Assembly: GCA_023558315.1 (NCBI GenBank) | Contig: JAMJVX010000007.1 | Span: forward strand, 1 to 55,511 | Origin: Flavobacteriaceae bacterium | GTDB lineage: Bacteria > Bacteroidota > Bacteroidia > Flavobacteriales > Flavobacteriaceae | Direction of reading: 5' to 3' | DNA length: 55,511 nt | Shown: piece by piece, positions 44,636-53,631 of the stretch | Layout of the letters: every line of letters begins with the position of its first letter | Numbering within the stretch: the stretch's first letter is position 1 | Notes under the pieces: model-generated | Databases searched by the model: none | What the model saw: only the letters and a program-made list of their open reading frames with translations | Told to the model about the DNA's origin: nothing | Program-made: the position numbers and the translations under genes

Positions 44636-45815
44636 TTAATATAGATAAAGGGGATTCATTTATTTTTTCTTCTTCTTCTGCACTTTTGGCAGAGGCACTA
44701 ACACTTAGGATAATTCCCATCGCAATACATGTCATTAGCACAGCAGTTCCTCCACTGCTAATGAGTGGGAGAGGTTGCCCAGTAATGGGAAAAACTTCTA
44801 AAGTAACTCCTATATTTAAAAAGGCTTGAATAATTACGGGAATACCAACGCCGATTACTACTAATTTTCCAAATGAAGAGGTAGTTTTATACGTTATGAT
44901 TATGATTCGAAATAGGAGTATTATATACGCGAGGATGACTGCAAATCCGCCAATTGTTCCAAATTCTTCTACTATTATAGCGTAGATAAAATCAGAAGAA
45001 CTTTGAGGCAAGAAATTTTTCATAGCACTTTTTCCAACACCTACACCAAATACACCGCCACTAGCTATGGCTTTTTTTGACCTTTCAATTTGATAGTTTT
45101 TATATAAGGAATCTTCACTTTTATTAATAAAATTTTCTATTCTATTACCCCAAGTATCCACCCTGTTTGGAATTAAATCTGGAAATGTTTTAGCTAAAAG
45201 AATAAATAATAAAATGCTTGAAATTCCTATTCCTACAACTATAAATAAATATTTTATGGGATGTCCCCCCAAAAAACAAATAATTAAAGACATCATAAAA
45301 ATTAGTAATGCGGTAGAAAAATTAGAAGGTAAAATTAATAATACAATGACTCCAACGGGAATCCAAATTTTGATAAATGCGGTTTTGAATGTATCTGCAG
45401 TTTCTCTTTTTTTAGATAAATATTGAGATAAATAAACCATAATCACTACAAACGCCAACGTAGAAGGTTGAAAGCTCATGCCTATAAAGGGCACTTGAAT
45501 CCATCTATTTGCATTGGCTCCCGAGATTATATTTCCTTGAAAAGAAGTATAGATTAGTAGCAGAATAGTAATAGGCAGTAATAATATGGAAAGCCCTTTA
45601 AAATAATGAAAAGGGATTTTGTGTACTAGAAACATAATCATGAATCCAAGAAATGTAATGAAACTATGTTTGAATAAATAATACCAAGGAGTTTCTTTTC
45701 CTATTACATATGCTAAATTACTACTAGCACTAAATACAGGTAAAAATGAGAATAAGGCTAAAAAACCTAGTATTCCCCAAAGAATTTTATCTCCTCTTAA
45801 TTTTATACTTTTCAT
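44622..45815 (-). CDS. ftsW: septal peptidoglycan polymerase FtsW
   Basis: A 397-residue SEDS-family membrane protein with about ten membrane segments, which polymerises lipid II at the septum with FtsI. Family motifs: GANANRWIQV with GMSFQPSTLA after it, GVGVGKSAMKNFLPQSSSDFIYAIIVEEFG (the catalytic-loop region) and GQPLPLISSGGTAVL near the end. The N-terminus is short and cytoplasmic. Confidence 0.95.
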   Translation of the reverse strand: MKSIKLRGDKILWGILGFLALFSFLPVFSASSNLAYVIGKETPWYYLFKHSFITFLGFMIMFLVHKIPFHYFKGLSILLLPITILLLIYTSFQGNIISGANANRWIQVPFIGMSFQPSTLAFVVIMVYLSQYLSKKRETADTFKTAFIKIWIPVGVIVLLILPSNFSTALLIFMMSLIICFLGGHPIKYLFIVVGIGISSILLFILLAKTFPDLIPNRVDTWGNRIENFINKSEDSLYKNYQIERSKKAIASGGVFGVGVGKSAMKNFLPQSSSDFIYAIIVEEFGTIGGFAVILAYIILLFRIIIITYKTTSSFGKLVVIGVGIPVIIQAFLNIGVTLEVFPITGQPLPLISSGGTAVLMTCIAMGIILSVSASAKSAEEEEKINESPLSILSETI

Positions 45816-45827
45816 TCTATATTTAAC

Positions 45828-47168
45828 TTATAGTTTTCTAATCGCTTCTTTAAATAATAGCCCTCTTTCTTCATAATTCTTAAATAAATCGAAACTAGCA
45901 CATGCAGGAGAAAGTAGTACAGTCTCATTTCTGTCTGCTAATTTAGAGGCTATTTTAACTGCCTCTGTCATACTTTGCGTTTCAATCATATTTCTTACAA
46001 AAGGATTAAATGTATTTACTAATTTCGAGTTATCCGTTCCTAAACATACGATAGCTTTAACTTTTTTTCTAACGAACGGCATTAACAAAGAATAATCATT
46101 CCCTTTATCAACTCCTCCAGCTATCCAAATAATATTAGTTTTTATACTTTCCAATGCAAAATAGGTGGCATTAATATTAGTAGCTTTTGAATCATTTATA
46201 TATTTCACATCTTTTATTTTTAGAACATGCTCTAATCTATGCTCTACTCCCTTAAAGCTCATCAAACTTTTTCTAATAGTCTCGTTACTAATTTTAAGAA
46301 TATCTGCTACTGTAATTGCAGCCATCGCATTTAATAAATTATGTCTGCCCTGTAAGTTTAAATCTTGTATGTTCATTTTATTTTGTGTTTTATGTATTTG
46401 TGTCTTTATATATGGACTTTCAAAAGACGTTCCATTTTCGATTTTTTTTTTTGTGCTAAAAGGGACAATCTTTGAGACAGTTCCTTTTTCTTTTATCGCC
46501 TTGTGCGTAACTTCGTCATCCATGTTATAAATGAGGAAATCGTTTTCTTTTTGGTTTTTAAAAATCCTCATTTTTGAGGATATATATTTTTGAAAATCCT
46601 CATCATATCTGTCTAAATGATCGGGACTGATATTAGTTATTATGGCAACATGAGGTAAAAATTTATCAATTCCATCTAACTGAAAACTACTTAATTCTAA
46701 TACATAATAGTCATATTTTTTTTTGGCGACTTGTTCAGCAAAACTATTCCCTATATTCCCAGCAAGACAAACATTTAATCCCGCTTCATTCATTAAATGG
46801 TAAATTAAGGATGCTGTAGTAGTTTTTCCGTTGGTTCCTGTAATTCCAATAATTTGTGCGGTGGTATACTTTGATGCAAATTCAATTTCTGAAATAACAG
46901 GTATTTTTTCTTGTTTTAATTTGTGGATTAAAGGAATATCATCAGGAATGCCAGGACTTTTAATAATACATTCTGCATCTAAAAATTTATTTATTGAATG
47001 GGTCTTTTCTTCCCAATCAATTTCATATTTCTTTAATGTATTTTTAATTTCTTGAGATAATTTATTTTTTTCTGATAAAAGAACATTATATCCTTTTTTC
47101 TTTGCAAGTATAGAAGCCCCTAAACCGCTTTTTCCAGCACCTAAAACAACAATTTCTTTCTTTTTCAT
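45828..47168 (-). CDS. murD: UDP-MurNAc-L-Ala:D-glutamate ligase
   Basis: A 446-residue Mur ligase adding D-Glu. [20 protein letters not shown] is the N-terminal nucleotide-like fold, [14 protein letters not shown] the ATP loop, [10 protein letters not shown] the metal-binding part, and [17 protein letters not shown] and [19 protein letters not shown] the C-terminal domain signatures. Its start overlaps the end of mraY by 4 bases. Confidence 0.96.
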   Translation of the reverse strand: MKKKEIVVLGAGKSGLGASILAKKKGYNVLLSEKNKLSQEIKNTLKKYEIDWEEKTHSINKFLDAECIIKSPGIPDDIPLIHKLKQEKIPVISEIEFASKYTTAQIIGITGTNGKTTTASLIYHLMNEAGLNVCLAGNIGNSFAEQVAKKKYDYYVLELSSFQLDGIDKFLPHVAIITNISPDHLDRYDEDFQKYISSKMRIFKNQKENDFLIYNMDDEVTHKAIKEKGTVSKIVPFSTKKKIENGTSFESPYIKTQIHKTQNKMNIQDLNLQGRHNLLNAMAAITVADILKISNETIRKSLMSFKGVEHRLEHVLKIKDVKYINDSKATNINATYFALESIKTNIIWIAGGVDKGNDYSLLMPFVRKKVKAIVCLGTDNSKLVNTFNPFVRNMIETQSMTEAVKIASKLADRNETVLLSPACASFDLFKNYEERGLLFKEAIRKL

Positions 47169-48385
47169 CTTATTTTAAGTGTGACAATAGTTAATAATGC
47201 TAAGAGAATACCTACGACCCAAAATCTTGAGACAATTTTACTTTCATGATATCCTTTTTTTTGAAAGTGATGGTGCAACGGTGCCATGAGAAAAACGCGT
47301 TTTCCAGCACCTGTTTTTCGTTTTGTATATTTAAAATAAAGTACTTGTATGATTACGGATAGCGATTCAATAAAGAACACCCCACAGAGTAAAGGAAGTA
47401 ATAATTCTTTACGAATGATAATTGCTATTACTGCAATAATTCCACCCACACTCAGACTTCCCACGTCTCCCATAAATATTTGTGCTGGATATGCATTAAA
47501 CCATAAAAAGCCAATAAGTGCCCCTAGTAATGCAGCGATAAAAATGGTTATTTCACCTACATTTGGAATATAGGCAATATTTAAATAGTCTGAATAAATA
47601 ACATTACCTGAAATCCAGGCAAATACGCCTAAAGTAAAAATTATAATGGAAGCATTCCCTGCGGCTAGTCCATCAAGTCCATCCGTTAAATTCGCCCCAT
47701 TTGAAACAGCAGTAACTATAAGTATTACTATAAAAACAAAAAGAATCCAAGTATATTTTTTCATATTAGGATGAATCCATTCTACAATTGTAGAATAATT
47801 AAACTCATTGTTTTTATAAAATGGTAACGTAGTTGTAATTACGTTTTCCGTTTTTAATTTTGTGCTATCACTTGAAGTTGAGTAATGAAAATTACTTTTG
47901 TCAGACTGGGACGTGTTTTGTTTTACGGGTTGAAAATAGAGTACTCCGCCTACAATTACTCCTAATATGATTTGTCCAAAAATTTTAAATTTTCCAGCTA
48001 ATCCAGATTTTTGTTTCTTGAATATTTTGATATAATCATCAATAAAACCAATAAGTCCAAGCCAAATTGTAGTGAAGATTAGTAATGAACTGTACACATT
48101 TATTTTACCAAATAGAAGTACTGGAATAAGTGTGCAAATCAAAATAACGATACCGCCCATTGTTGGAGTCCCTTTTTTGGATTCCTCACCTTTTAATCCT
48201 AAATCTCTTACATTCTCTCCAATTTGTTTTATTCTTAAGTATTTGATTATTCGTTTCCCTAAAAAATAGGCTAACAAAAGTGATGATAATGCAGATGCAG
48301 CAGATCTGAACGACAAATATTGAAACACAGATGCTCCGGGTAGTGCATATTTAGATTCTAAAAATTCAAATAAATAGTAAAGCAT
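47165..48385 (-). CDS. mraY: phospho-MurNAc-pentapeptide transferase MraY
   Basis: A 406-residue inner-membrane enzyme that transfers phospho-MurNAc-pentapeptide to undecaprenyl phosphate (lipid I). [19 protein letters not shown] (acidic pair), [35 protein letters not shown] and [14 protein letters not shown] are all conserved. It is longer than the 360-residue E. coli enzyme because of a hydrophilic insert of about 40 residues (about 153-195, rich in Ser, Thr and Lys), an extra found in Bacteroidota. Confidence 0.96.
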   Translation of the reverse strand: MLYYLFEFLESKYALPGASVFQYLSFRSAASALSSLLLAYFLGKRIIKYLRIKQIGENVRDLGLKGEESKKGTPTMGGIVILICTLIPVLLFGKINVYSSLLIFTTIWLGLIGFIDDYIKIFKKQKSGLAGKFKIFGQIILGVIVGGVLYFQPVKQNTSQSDKSNFHYSTSSDSTKLKTENVITTTLPFYKNNEFNYSTIVEWIHPNMKKYTWILFVFIVILIVTAVSNGANLTDGLDGLAAGNASIIIFTLGVFAWISGNVIYSDYLNIAYIPNVGEITIFIAALLGALIGFLWFNAYPAQIFMGDVGSLSVGGIIAVIAIIIRKELLLPLLCGVFFIESLSVIIQVLYFKYTKRKTGAGKRVFLMAPLHHHFQKKGYHESKIVSRFWVVGILLALLTIVTLKIR

Positions 48386-48387
48386 TT

Positions 48388-49851
48388 TTATTTAATATTT
48401 GTGATATGTTTTTTTATTTCGTCAAAGTCGTTGTATAACTTTTTTTTACCATTAATTATCTGATAATTTTCATGCCCTTTTCCAACCACAAGAACGATAT
48501 CTTTTTTTTTAGCAGAATGACAAGCTTTTTTAATGGCTTCAGAGCGATCAACTATAGTTTGTATTTTTTTATAATTTATTTCGGAAACCCCTTTTATCAT
48601 TTCATCAATAATCTGCATTGGGTTTTCATTCCTAGGATTGTCTGAAGTGAAAATAACAACATCACAATATTCCGCTGCAATCCTCCCCATTTCTGGACGT
48701 TTAGATTTGTCTCTATCTCCTCCACAACCTATAACTATATAAAGTTTTTCATTTCTGCTTCGTATCTCAGTTACTGATTCTAAAATATTTTTTAATCCTA
48801 ATGGATTATGTGCGAAATCCACAATAAATGTAATTTCTTTTAATGAAAATCGTTCTAATCTCCCTTTAGGTGCCTCTAACGCACTTAATGATTTCATAAT
48901 TTCATGTGAATCTTTCCCTAATAAATTTGCAACACCAAAAACTGCCAAAAGATTATATGCATTAAATGTTCCAATGAGGGAGGTCCAAATTTCATTTCCA
49001 TCAATATTGAGAAGCATGCCTTCAAACTCTTTTTCAATTATTTTTAGTTTAAAATCAGCATCATTTCTCAAGGCATAGGTTTTTTTAGACGCAATGCTGT
49101 TTTGCAACATATAATACCCGTTTTTATCGTCTATATTACTTAAAGCAAAAGCCTCTTTAGAAAGCATATCAAAAAATTTCTTTTTGACATCTCTATAATT
49201 TTTAAACGTTTTATGGTAGTCCAAATGTTCTTTAGTAATATTTGTAAAAACACCTCCAGTAAAGTACAGTCCTGAAACTCTGTCTTGTTCAATACCATGA
49301 GAGGATACTTCCATAAAACAGTATTCTACATCTTCATTCACCATATCTGCTAACACTTTATTAATTGTAATAGCATCTGGGGTGGTGTGCTCAGTATCAA
49401 TTTTTTTTGAACCTATAAGGATTTGTATAGTTGAAATTAACCCTACTTTAGATTGAGGGTCTAATTTTTTAAATAAATTGAATAAAAGAGTAGCAGTAGT
49501 TGTTTTTCCATTGGTGCCAGTGATACCAATAAGTTTAATTTTTTTAGAAGGGTTGCCATAAAAATTAGAAGCCATTATAGACAAAGCTTTTCGGCTGTTC
49601 TCTACTTGTATATAAACAACTTCATTTCTTTGAGAATTTGGTTCAATTTCGCTAACTATAACTTTTGCTCCAGCATCAATAGCATTTTCGATGTAATTAT
49701 GCCCATCAATTTGAACCCCTTTAATTGCCACAAATAGGGAATTTTCACTAACTTTAGTAGAATCAAAAGTAAGAGCAGTGACATCAGTTTTTGTATTTCC
49801 TTTTATTGAAACTATAGAAACGCCAAATAATATTTCGGTTAGGTTTTTCAA
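48388..49851 (-). CDS. murE: UDP-MurNAc-tripeptide synthetase MurE (probably meso-diaminopimelate-adding)
   Basis: A 487-residue Mur ligase adding the third residue of the stem peptide. [16 protein letters not shown] is the ATP loop; [12 protein letters not shown] and [13 protein letters not shown] follow. The C-terminal DNPRNENP matches the DNPR motif of meso-diaminopimelate-adding MurE, so the peptidoglycan is probably DAP-type. Its start overlaps the end of ftsI by 4 bases. Confidence 0.95.
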   Translation of the reverse strand: MKNLTEILFGVSIVSIKGNTKTDVTALTFDSTKVSENSLFVAIKGVQIDGHNYIENAIDAGAKVIVSEIEPNSQRNEVVYIQVENSRKALSIMASNFYGNPSKKIKLIGITGTNGKTTTATLLFNLFKKLDPQSKVGLISTIQILIGSKKIDTEHTTPDAITINKVLADMVNEDVEYCFMEVSSHGIEQDRVSGLYFTGGVFTNITKEHLDYHKTFKNYRDVKKKFFDMLSKEAFALSNIDDKNGYYMLQNSIASKKTYALRNDADFKLKIIEKEFEGMLLNIDGNEIWTSLIGTFNAYNLLAVFGVANLLGKDSHEIMKSLSALEAPKGRLERFSLKEITFIVDFAHNPLGLKNILESVTEIRSRNEKLYIVIGCGGDRDKSKRPEMGRIAAEYCDVVIFTSDNPRNENPMQIIDEMIKGVSEINYKKIQTIVDRSEAIKKACHSAKKKDIVLVVGKGHENYQIINGKKKLYNDFDEIKKHITNIK

Positions 49852-51827
49852 GATAGTATTAAAGTTATTTTTTGTTTTTTATTAATTTTCCTCCCTGCTT
49901 TTACAGACTGCTTTTTAACTTTCCCCTTTCCTTTTACTTCAACCTCTACTTTTTTGTTCTCCAAAATAGCAATGGCATCCATTCCTGCTAATCCAATTAG
50001 ATTAGGCATCTTTAAAGAGGACTCTTTAATACTAGGAAGTGTATTTTTTTTATTAATTAGTTGGTCTTTGACAAGAACTTCTTTTGTAGTAGAAATGTGA
50101 ATTTTTTCTGCAATTTTTTTAAATACGGGAGCCGCAATTTCACCGCCGTAATAACCTAGTTTTTTATTGGGTTTATGTACTGTTATGATACAAGAATATT
50201 TTGGGTTATCTGCAGGAAAATATCCAACAAAACTTGAAATATATTCCGTAGCATCTTCTGTTGCATAGTCTACTTGACAAGTCCCTGTTTTGCCTGCCAT
50301 TGTAAATCTTTCATCTTTTATTTCATAAGCTGTACCCCATGGTTTTTCAATTACATTTCGCATCATATTCTTAATAGATACTAATGTTTCATTTGAACAA
50401 ATAGAGGGGTTCATTACTTCCTTATGAAACAAAACAGTATGTTTTTTGTTATAAGATTCAATGTAATCTACAAAACGAGGTTTTATCATTTGTCCATTAT
50501 TAGCAATGGCGTTATAGTACGTTAATATTTGTAAAGGGGTAAAAGCTACGCCATACCCAAAAGCCATCCAAGGCAAGTCTAAGCCGTCCCAATCACTTTC
50601 TGCTGGATAAGGGATTTTTGGTGGGGGTTCGCCAATAATTGGGATACCTAATTTTTTATGTACTCCCATATTAAACAATCTATCTACAAATTTTTTAGGA
50701 TTGTTTGTATAGTGTTTCGTGATTACTTTTACCAATCCAGTATTAGAAGAAACTTCAAAAGCTTTTGATAATTGTATTTTTCCATGACCTCCTTTTTTAG
50801 TATCTTTTATTGTGTGTCCATAAAAATCTAATGTGCCATTTTTTGTATCTATCCAATCTGAGCCTTTGGCTACTTTGTCTTCTAGGGCAATAATCATAGA
50901 TAACAACTTAAAAGTCGATCCAGGTTCATGTCTATAGCTTATCGCATAATTTAGTTTTTCATAGTAGGAGCCCTTTTTTGTTTTGCCTAAGTTTGAAATA
51001 GCTTTGATTTTTCCAGTGCTAGTTTCCATGACAATTGCAGTACCATGCTCAGCTTGATATTTTTCTAACTGATTTAACAAAGAATGATGTGTAATATCTT
51101 GTATATTAATATTTATTGTTGTGTGAACATCATACCCTTGCACAGGGTCTTTTTGATTGTTGTCACTTATAGGTTTCCATTGTCCATTTGCTATTTTTTG
51201 CTTTAATCGTCTGCCGTTTTCTCCCCTTAGATATTGACTAAATGCTCCTTCTATGCCTACTCTTAAATAATACCCCTCAGCATCTTGTTTTTCATATCCT
51301 ATAGTTCTTTCAGCCATTTTTCCTAAAGGCTTAACTCTTCTTGACTTTTGTTCTACAATAAGCCCACCTTTTATGGAACCTAATTGAAACAAAGGAAATT
51401 GTTTAATTTTTTCTTTTTCAGAATAAGTAAGGTTTTTAGCAATAAGTAAATATCTATTATTCTTACTTCTAGCAGTAGTTAGCTTTTTAATATAATATGA
51501 CTTTGGTTTTTCAAACATTTCAGCAAGTGAAATTGCCAATTCATCTTTGTATTTAGTAAATGATTTCTCTGAAGGAGATTTAGAATCCCACCTTATATCA
51601 TATCGAATAACCGAAGTAGCTAGAATATTTCCGTCGTCTGAAAAAATCGTGCCTCTTTCAGGCTTGATATTAAAATTTTTTAAAGTCATTGAGGAAACGG
51701 ATTCTTTATATTCCTCACCTTTTACAAGCTGGATAAACAAAAGTTTAAATACTACAATTACTATAAAAACAGATATACCTATTATTAGGAAATAAAATCG
51801 AGGCATTATTTTTTTTTCTACTGTCAT
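49848..51827 (-). CDS. ftsI: septal transpeptidase FtsI (PBP3) with C-terminal PASTA domain
   Basis: A 659-residue class B penicillin-binding protein. One N-terminal membrane segment (FYFLIIGISVFIVIVVF), then the dimerisation/pedestal region, then the transpeptidase domain with SXXK (STFK in EPGSTFKLL), SXN (SSN in EVSSNTGLV) and KTGT in AGKTGTCQ. A single PASTA domain (about 600-659: MPNLIGLAGMDAIAILENK...) follows. It cross-links septal peptidoglycan with FtsW. The PASTA addition is common in Bacteroidota and Gram-positives and absent from E. coli FtsI. Confidence 0.95.
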   Translation of the reverse strand: MTVEKKIMPRFYFLIIGISVFIVIVVFKLLFIQLVKGEEYKESVSSMTLKNFNIKPERGTIFSDDGNILATSVIRYDIRWDSKSPSEKSFTKYKDELAISLAEMFEKPKSYYIKKLTTARSKNNRYLLIAKNLTYSEKEKIKQFPLFQLGSIKGGLIVEQKSRRVKPLGKMAERTIGYEKQDAEGYYLRVGIEGAFSQYLRGENGRRLKQKIANGQWKPISDNNQKDPVQGYDVHTTININIQDITHHSLLNQLEKYQAEHGTAIVMETSTGKIKAISNLGKTKKGSYYEKLNYAISYRHEPGSTFKLLSMIIALEDKVAKGSDWIDTKNGTLDFYGHTIKDTKKGGHGKIQLSKAFEVSSNTGLVKVITKHYTNNPKKFVDRLFNMGVHKKLGIPIIGEPPPKIPYPAESDWDGLDLPWMAFGYGVAFTPLQILTYYNAIANNGQMIKPRFVDYIESYNKKHTVLFHKEVMNPSICSNETLVSIKNMMRNVIEKPWGTAYEIKDERFTMAGKTGTCQVDYATEDATEYISSFVGYFPADNPKYSCIITVHKPNKKLGYYGGEIAAPVFKKIAEKIHISTTKEVLVKDQLINKKNTLPSIKESSLKMPNLIGLAGMDAIAILENKKVEVEVKGKGKVKKQSVKAGRKINKKQKITLILS

Positions 51828-52141
51828 CTAGCCTGTTTTTTTAAGATAATTTTAGTAGGAGGGTTTTTTGATGGAGATAATCCATTTTTTTTAAGTGTTG
51901 AGATTAAGTTAGTTTCAATTTTTAAATTCATCAATTGATTTTTGTTTTCTAACACCTCACTTCTCAGTTTTTTAATCTCATTATTTAACTGTGCTATTTT
52001 ATATATTTTTTTATCCGCTCTATGTCCGCTATCAATTATTATAATTGCCAAAACAGACATAACAAGGATGAATTTCCAATTTTTAATTGCATCTTTATTT
52101 GCTAAAAAATACCCGCTAAATACATCAGAAAGTTTTTTCAT
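51824..52141 (-). CDS. ftsL: FtsL-like division protein
   Basis: A 105-residue bitopic protein with a membrane segment at about 24-42 (FILVMSVLAIIIIDSG) and a coiled-coil-like stretch after it (KIAQLNNEIKKLRSEVLENKNQLMNLK). Size, topology and position between rsmH and ftsI match the FtsL_2 family of Bacteroidota. It overlaps both neighbours by 4 bases. It would link FtsQ to FtsI/FtsW in the periplasm. Confidence 0.85.
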   Translation of the reverse strand: MKKLSDVFSGYFLANKDAIKNWKFILVMSVLAIIIIDSGHRADKKIYKIAQLNNEIKKLRSEVLENKNQLMNLKIETNLISTLKKNGLSPSKNPPTKIILKKQAR

Positions 52142-53031
52142 AATTTTATAGCTGTTCTCATTTTTGCGCTTCTAGATCTGGGATTGTTTTCTAATTCAAC
52201 ACTGTCTGGAGTTTGTAGTTTTCCCTCTTGTTTAAATAACAATTTTTTATTGCCGTATATATCCTCTATTGCTTTGTTATCAAAATTCCCATATTGAATA
52301 AACCTTTTAACAAGTCTATCTTCCAATGAGTGGTAAGAAATACAAACTAATTTTCCTTCTTTTTTCAAGAGTTCTACAGATTGTAAAAGAAATTCCTTAA
52401 GGCATTCAAGTTCTTTATTCACTTCAATTCTAATTGATTGAAAAACCTTGGCTATATTTTTATTTAGCTTATTTTTAGGAAACAATGGTGTTACAATTTG
52501 CACTAATTCAGAAGTAGTTTCTACAAGTTTCTCCTCTCTGTGTTTTATGATAGCATTAGCGACTTTTCTTGCTTCTCTTAAGTCGCCATAATTTCTAAAC
52601 AATCCAATTAGAGTTTCGTTATCGTATGTATTAATAACTTTATAGGCAGTCAACTCATTTTGTTGATTCATTCTCATATCTAATTTTGCATCAAAACGAA
52701 TAGAAAAACCTCTGTCTTCAGAGTCAAATTGATGTGATGATACCCCAAAATCAACTAAAATCCCATCTACTTCCTCAACATCAAAATATTTCATAAAGTG
52801 TTTTATGTATTTGAAATTGCTTTGCACAAAATGAAATCTGTCATCATCAAAAGCATTCTTTAGACTGTCCTTGTCCTGATCAAAAGCCCAAAGTGACCCT
52901 TTTTCAGAAAGTCTATTTAAAATTTCCTTAGAATGACCTCCTCCGCCAAAAGTGGCGTCTATATAGGTTCCATCTACAGATTGAATTAAGCAATCAACAC
53001 TTTCTTTTAACATTACTGGATTATGATACAT
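52138..53031 (-). CDS. rsmH: 16S rRNA (cytosine1402-N4)-methyltransferase
   Basis: A 297-residue SAM-dependent methyltransferase (also called MraW). YHNPVMLKESVDCL at the N-terminus, the SAM motif DATFGGGGHSKEIL, FDQDKDS, DGILVDFGVSSHQFD and the C-terminal ISYHSLEDRLVKRF and RSRSAKMRTA are diagnostic. It modifies the ribosomal P site. The start overlaps mraZ by 11 bases. Confidence 0.96.
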   Translation of the reverse strand: MYHNPVMLKESVDCLIQSVDGTYIDATFGGGGHSKEILNRLSEKGSLWAFDQDKDSLKNAFDDDRFHFVQSNFKYIKHFMKYFDVEEVDGILVDFGVSSHQFDSEDRGFSIRFDAKLDMRMNQQNELTAYKVINTYDNETLIGLFRNYGDLREARKVANAIIKHREEKLVETTSELVQIVTPLFPKNKLNKNIAKVFQSIRIEVNKELECLKEFLLQSVELLKKEGKLVCISYHSLEDRLVKRFIQYGNFDNKAIEDIYGNKKLLFKQEGKLQTPDSVELENNPRSRSAKMRTAIKL

Positions 53032-53482
53032 TTTGTTTGTCGCCCATTACTTCTTCAGCTAATTTTTCAAAATTTTCAGCTGTGTTTTTTATTGTTTTTT
53101 CATAGTAACTCTTGCTCCATATTTCTAAAATATTTATGGAAGAGGAAATAACTATTTCTTTTTCAATCGCTACGTGTTTTATTAAATCACGAGGGATTAG
53201 GATTCGTCCAGTAGTGTCTATATCTATTTGCTTAACTCCAGAAGTGAAACATCTGATAAACTCTATATTTTTTTTATTAAATCTATTCAAGTTGTTTATT
53301 TCGCTCATTTGTTTTTTCCACTCCTGAGTGGAGTATAGTTCTAAACACTGGTTGAAAACGGAGCGTTTGATGATAAATCCCTCTTTTAGATGAACAGAAA
53401 GTTGCTTTTTCAAGGCACTGGGTAGTAGTACACGCCCTTTAGCATCTATTTTGCATTCATATGTCCCTATAAAATAACTCAC
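53021..53482 (-). CDS. mraZ: transcriptional regulator MraZ
   Basis: A 153-residue protein with two SpoVT/AbrB-like DNA-binding halves: GTYECKIDAKGRVLLPSALKK (about 5-26) and VKQIDIDTTGRILIPRDLIKH (about 85-106). MraZ forms a ring and binds direct repeats in its own promoter, controlling the dcw operon. A matching repeat array is seen just upstream at 53521-53566. It is the first gene of the cluster. Confidence 0.96.
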   Translation of the reverse strand: MSYFIGTYECKIDAKGRVLLPSALKKQLSVHLKEGFIIKRSVFNQCLELYSTQEWKKQMSEINNLNRFNKKNIEFIRCFTSGVKQIDIDTTGRILIPRDLIKHVAIEKEIVISSSINILEIWSKSYYEKTIKNTAENFEKLAEEVMGDKQNVS

Positions 53483-53500
53483 TTATTAGATTATTTTGAG

Positions 53501-53508
53501 CAAAACTA
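53501..53508 (-). promoter_or_regulatory. -7 promoter element for mraZ and the dcw operon
   Basis: TAGTTTTG on the minus strand followed by C, 18 bases before the mraZ ATG at 53482. A TTG at 53533-53535 lies 24 bases further upstream, a slightly long spacing. Confidence 0.5.
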
Positions 53509-53520
53509 AATATATTTTAC

Positions 53521-53566
53521 CACTTTTTACCACAAAAAAACACTTTTTATTAACACTTTTTATCAC
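53521..53566 (-). promoter_or_regulatory. phased GTG box array (likely MraZ operator)
   Basis: On the minus strand, GTG occurs at 53523-53521, 53533-53531, 53543-53541, 53556-53554 and 53566-53564. The spacings are 10, 10, 13 and 10 bases. Three copies are full AAAAAGTG boxes (complements of 53521-53528, 53541-53548 and 53554-53561). Known MraZ proteins bind direct repeats with a GTG/TGGG core at about one helical turn, so this matches in place, orientation and spacing. It lies directly upstream of the mraZ promoter. Confidence 0.75.
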
Positions 53567-53619
53567 ATCAATTAAAATGATATTCTATTTTTTAAGATTA
53601 TAACTAAGTTTATTAATTA

Positions 53620-53627
53620 TACATTTG
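53620..53627 (+). promoter_or_regulatory. -7 promoter element for comEC
   Basis: TACATTTG followed by C, ending 4 bases before the GTG at 53632. Transcription would start at or within a base or two of the start codon. Confidence 0.55.
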
Positions 53628-53631
53628 CGGA

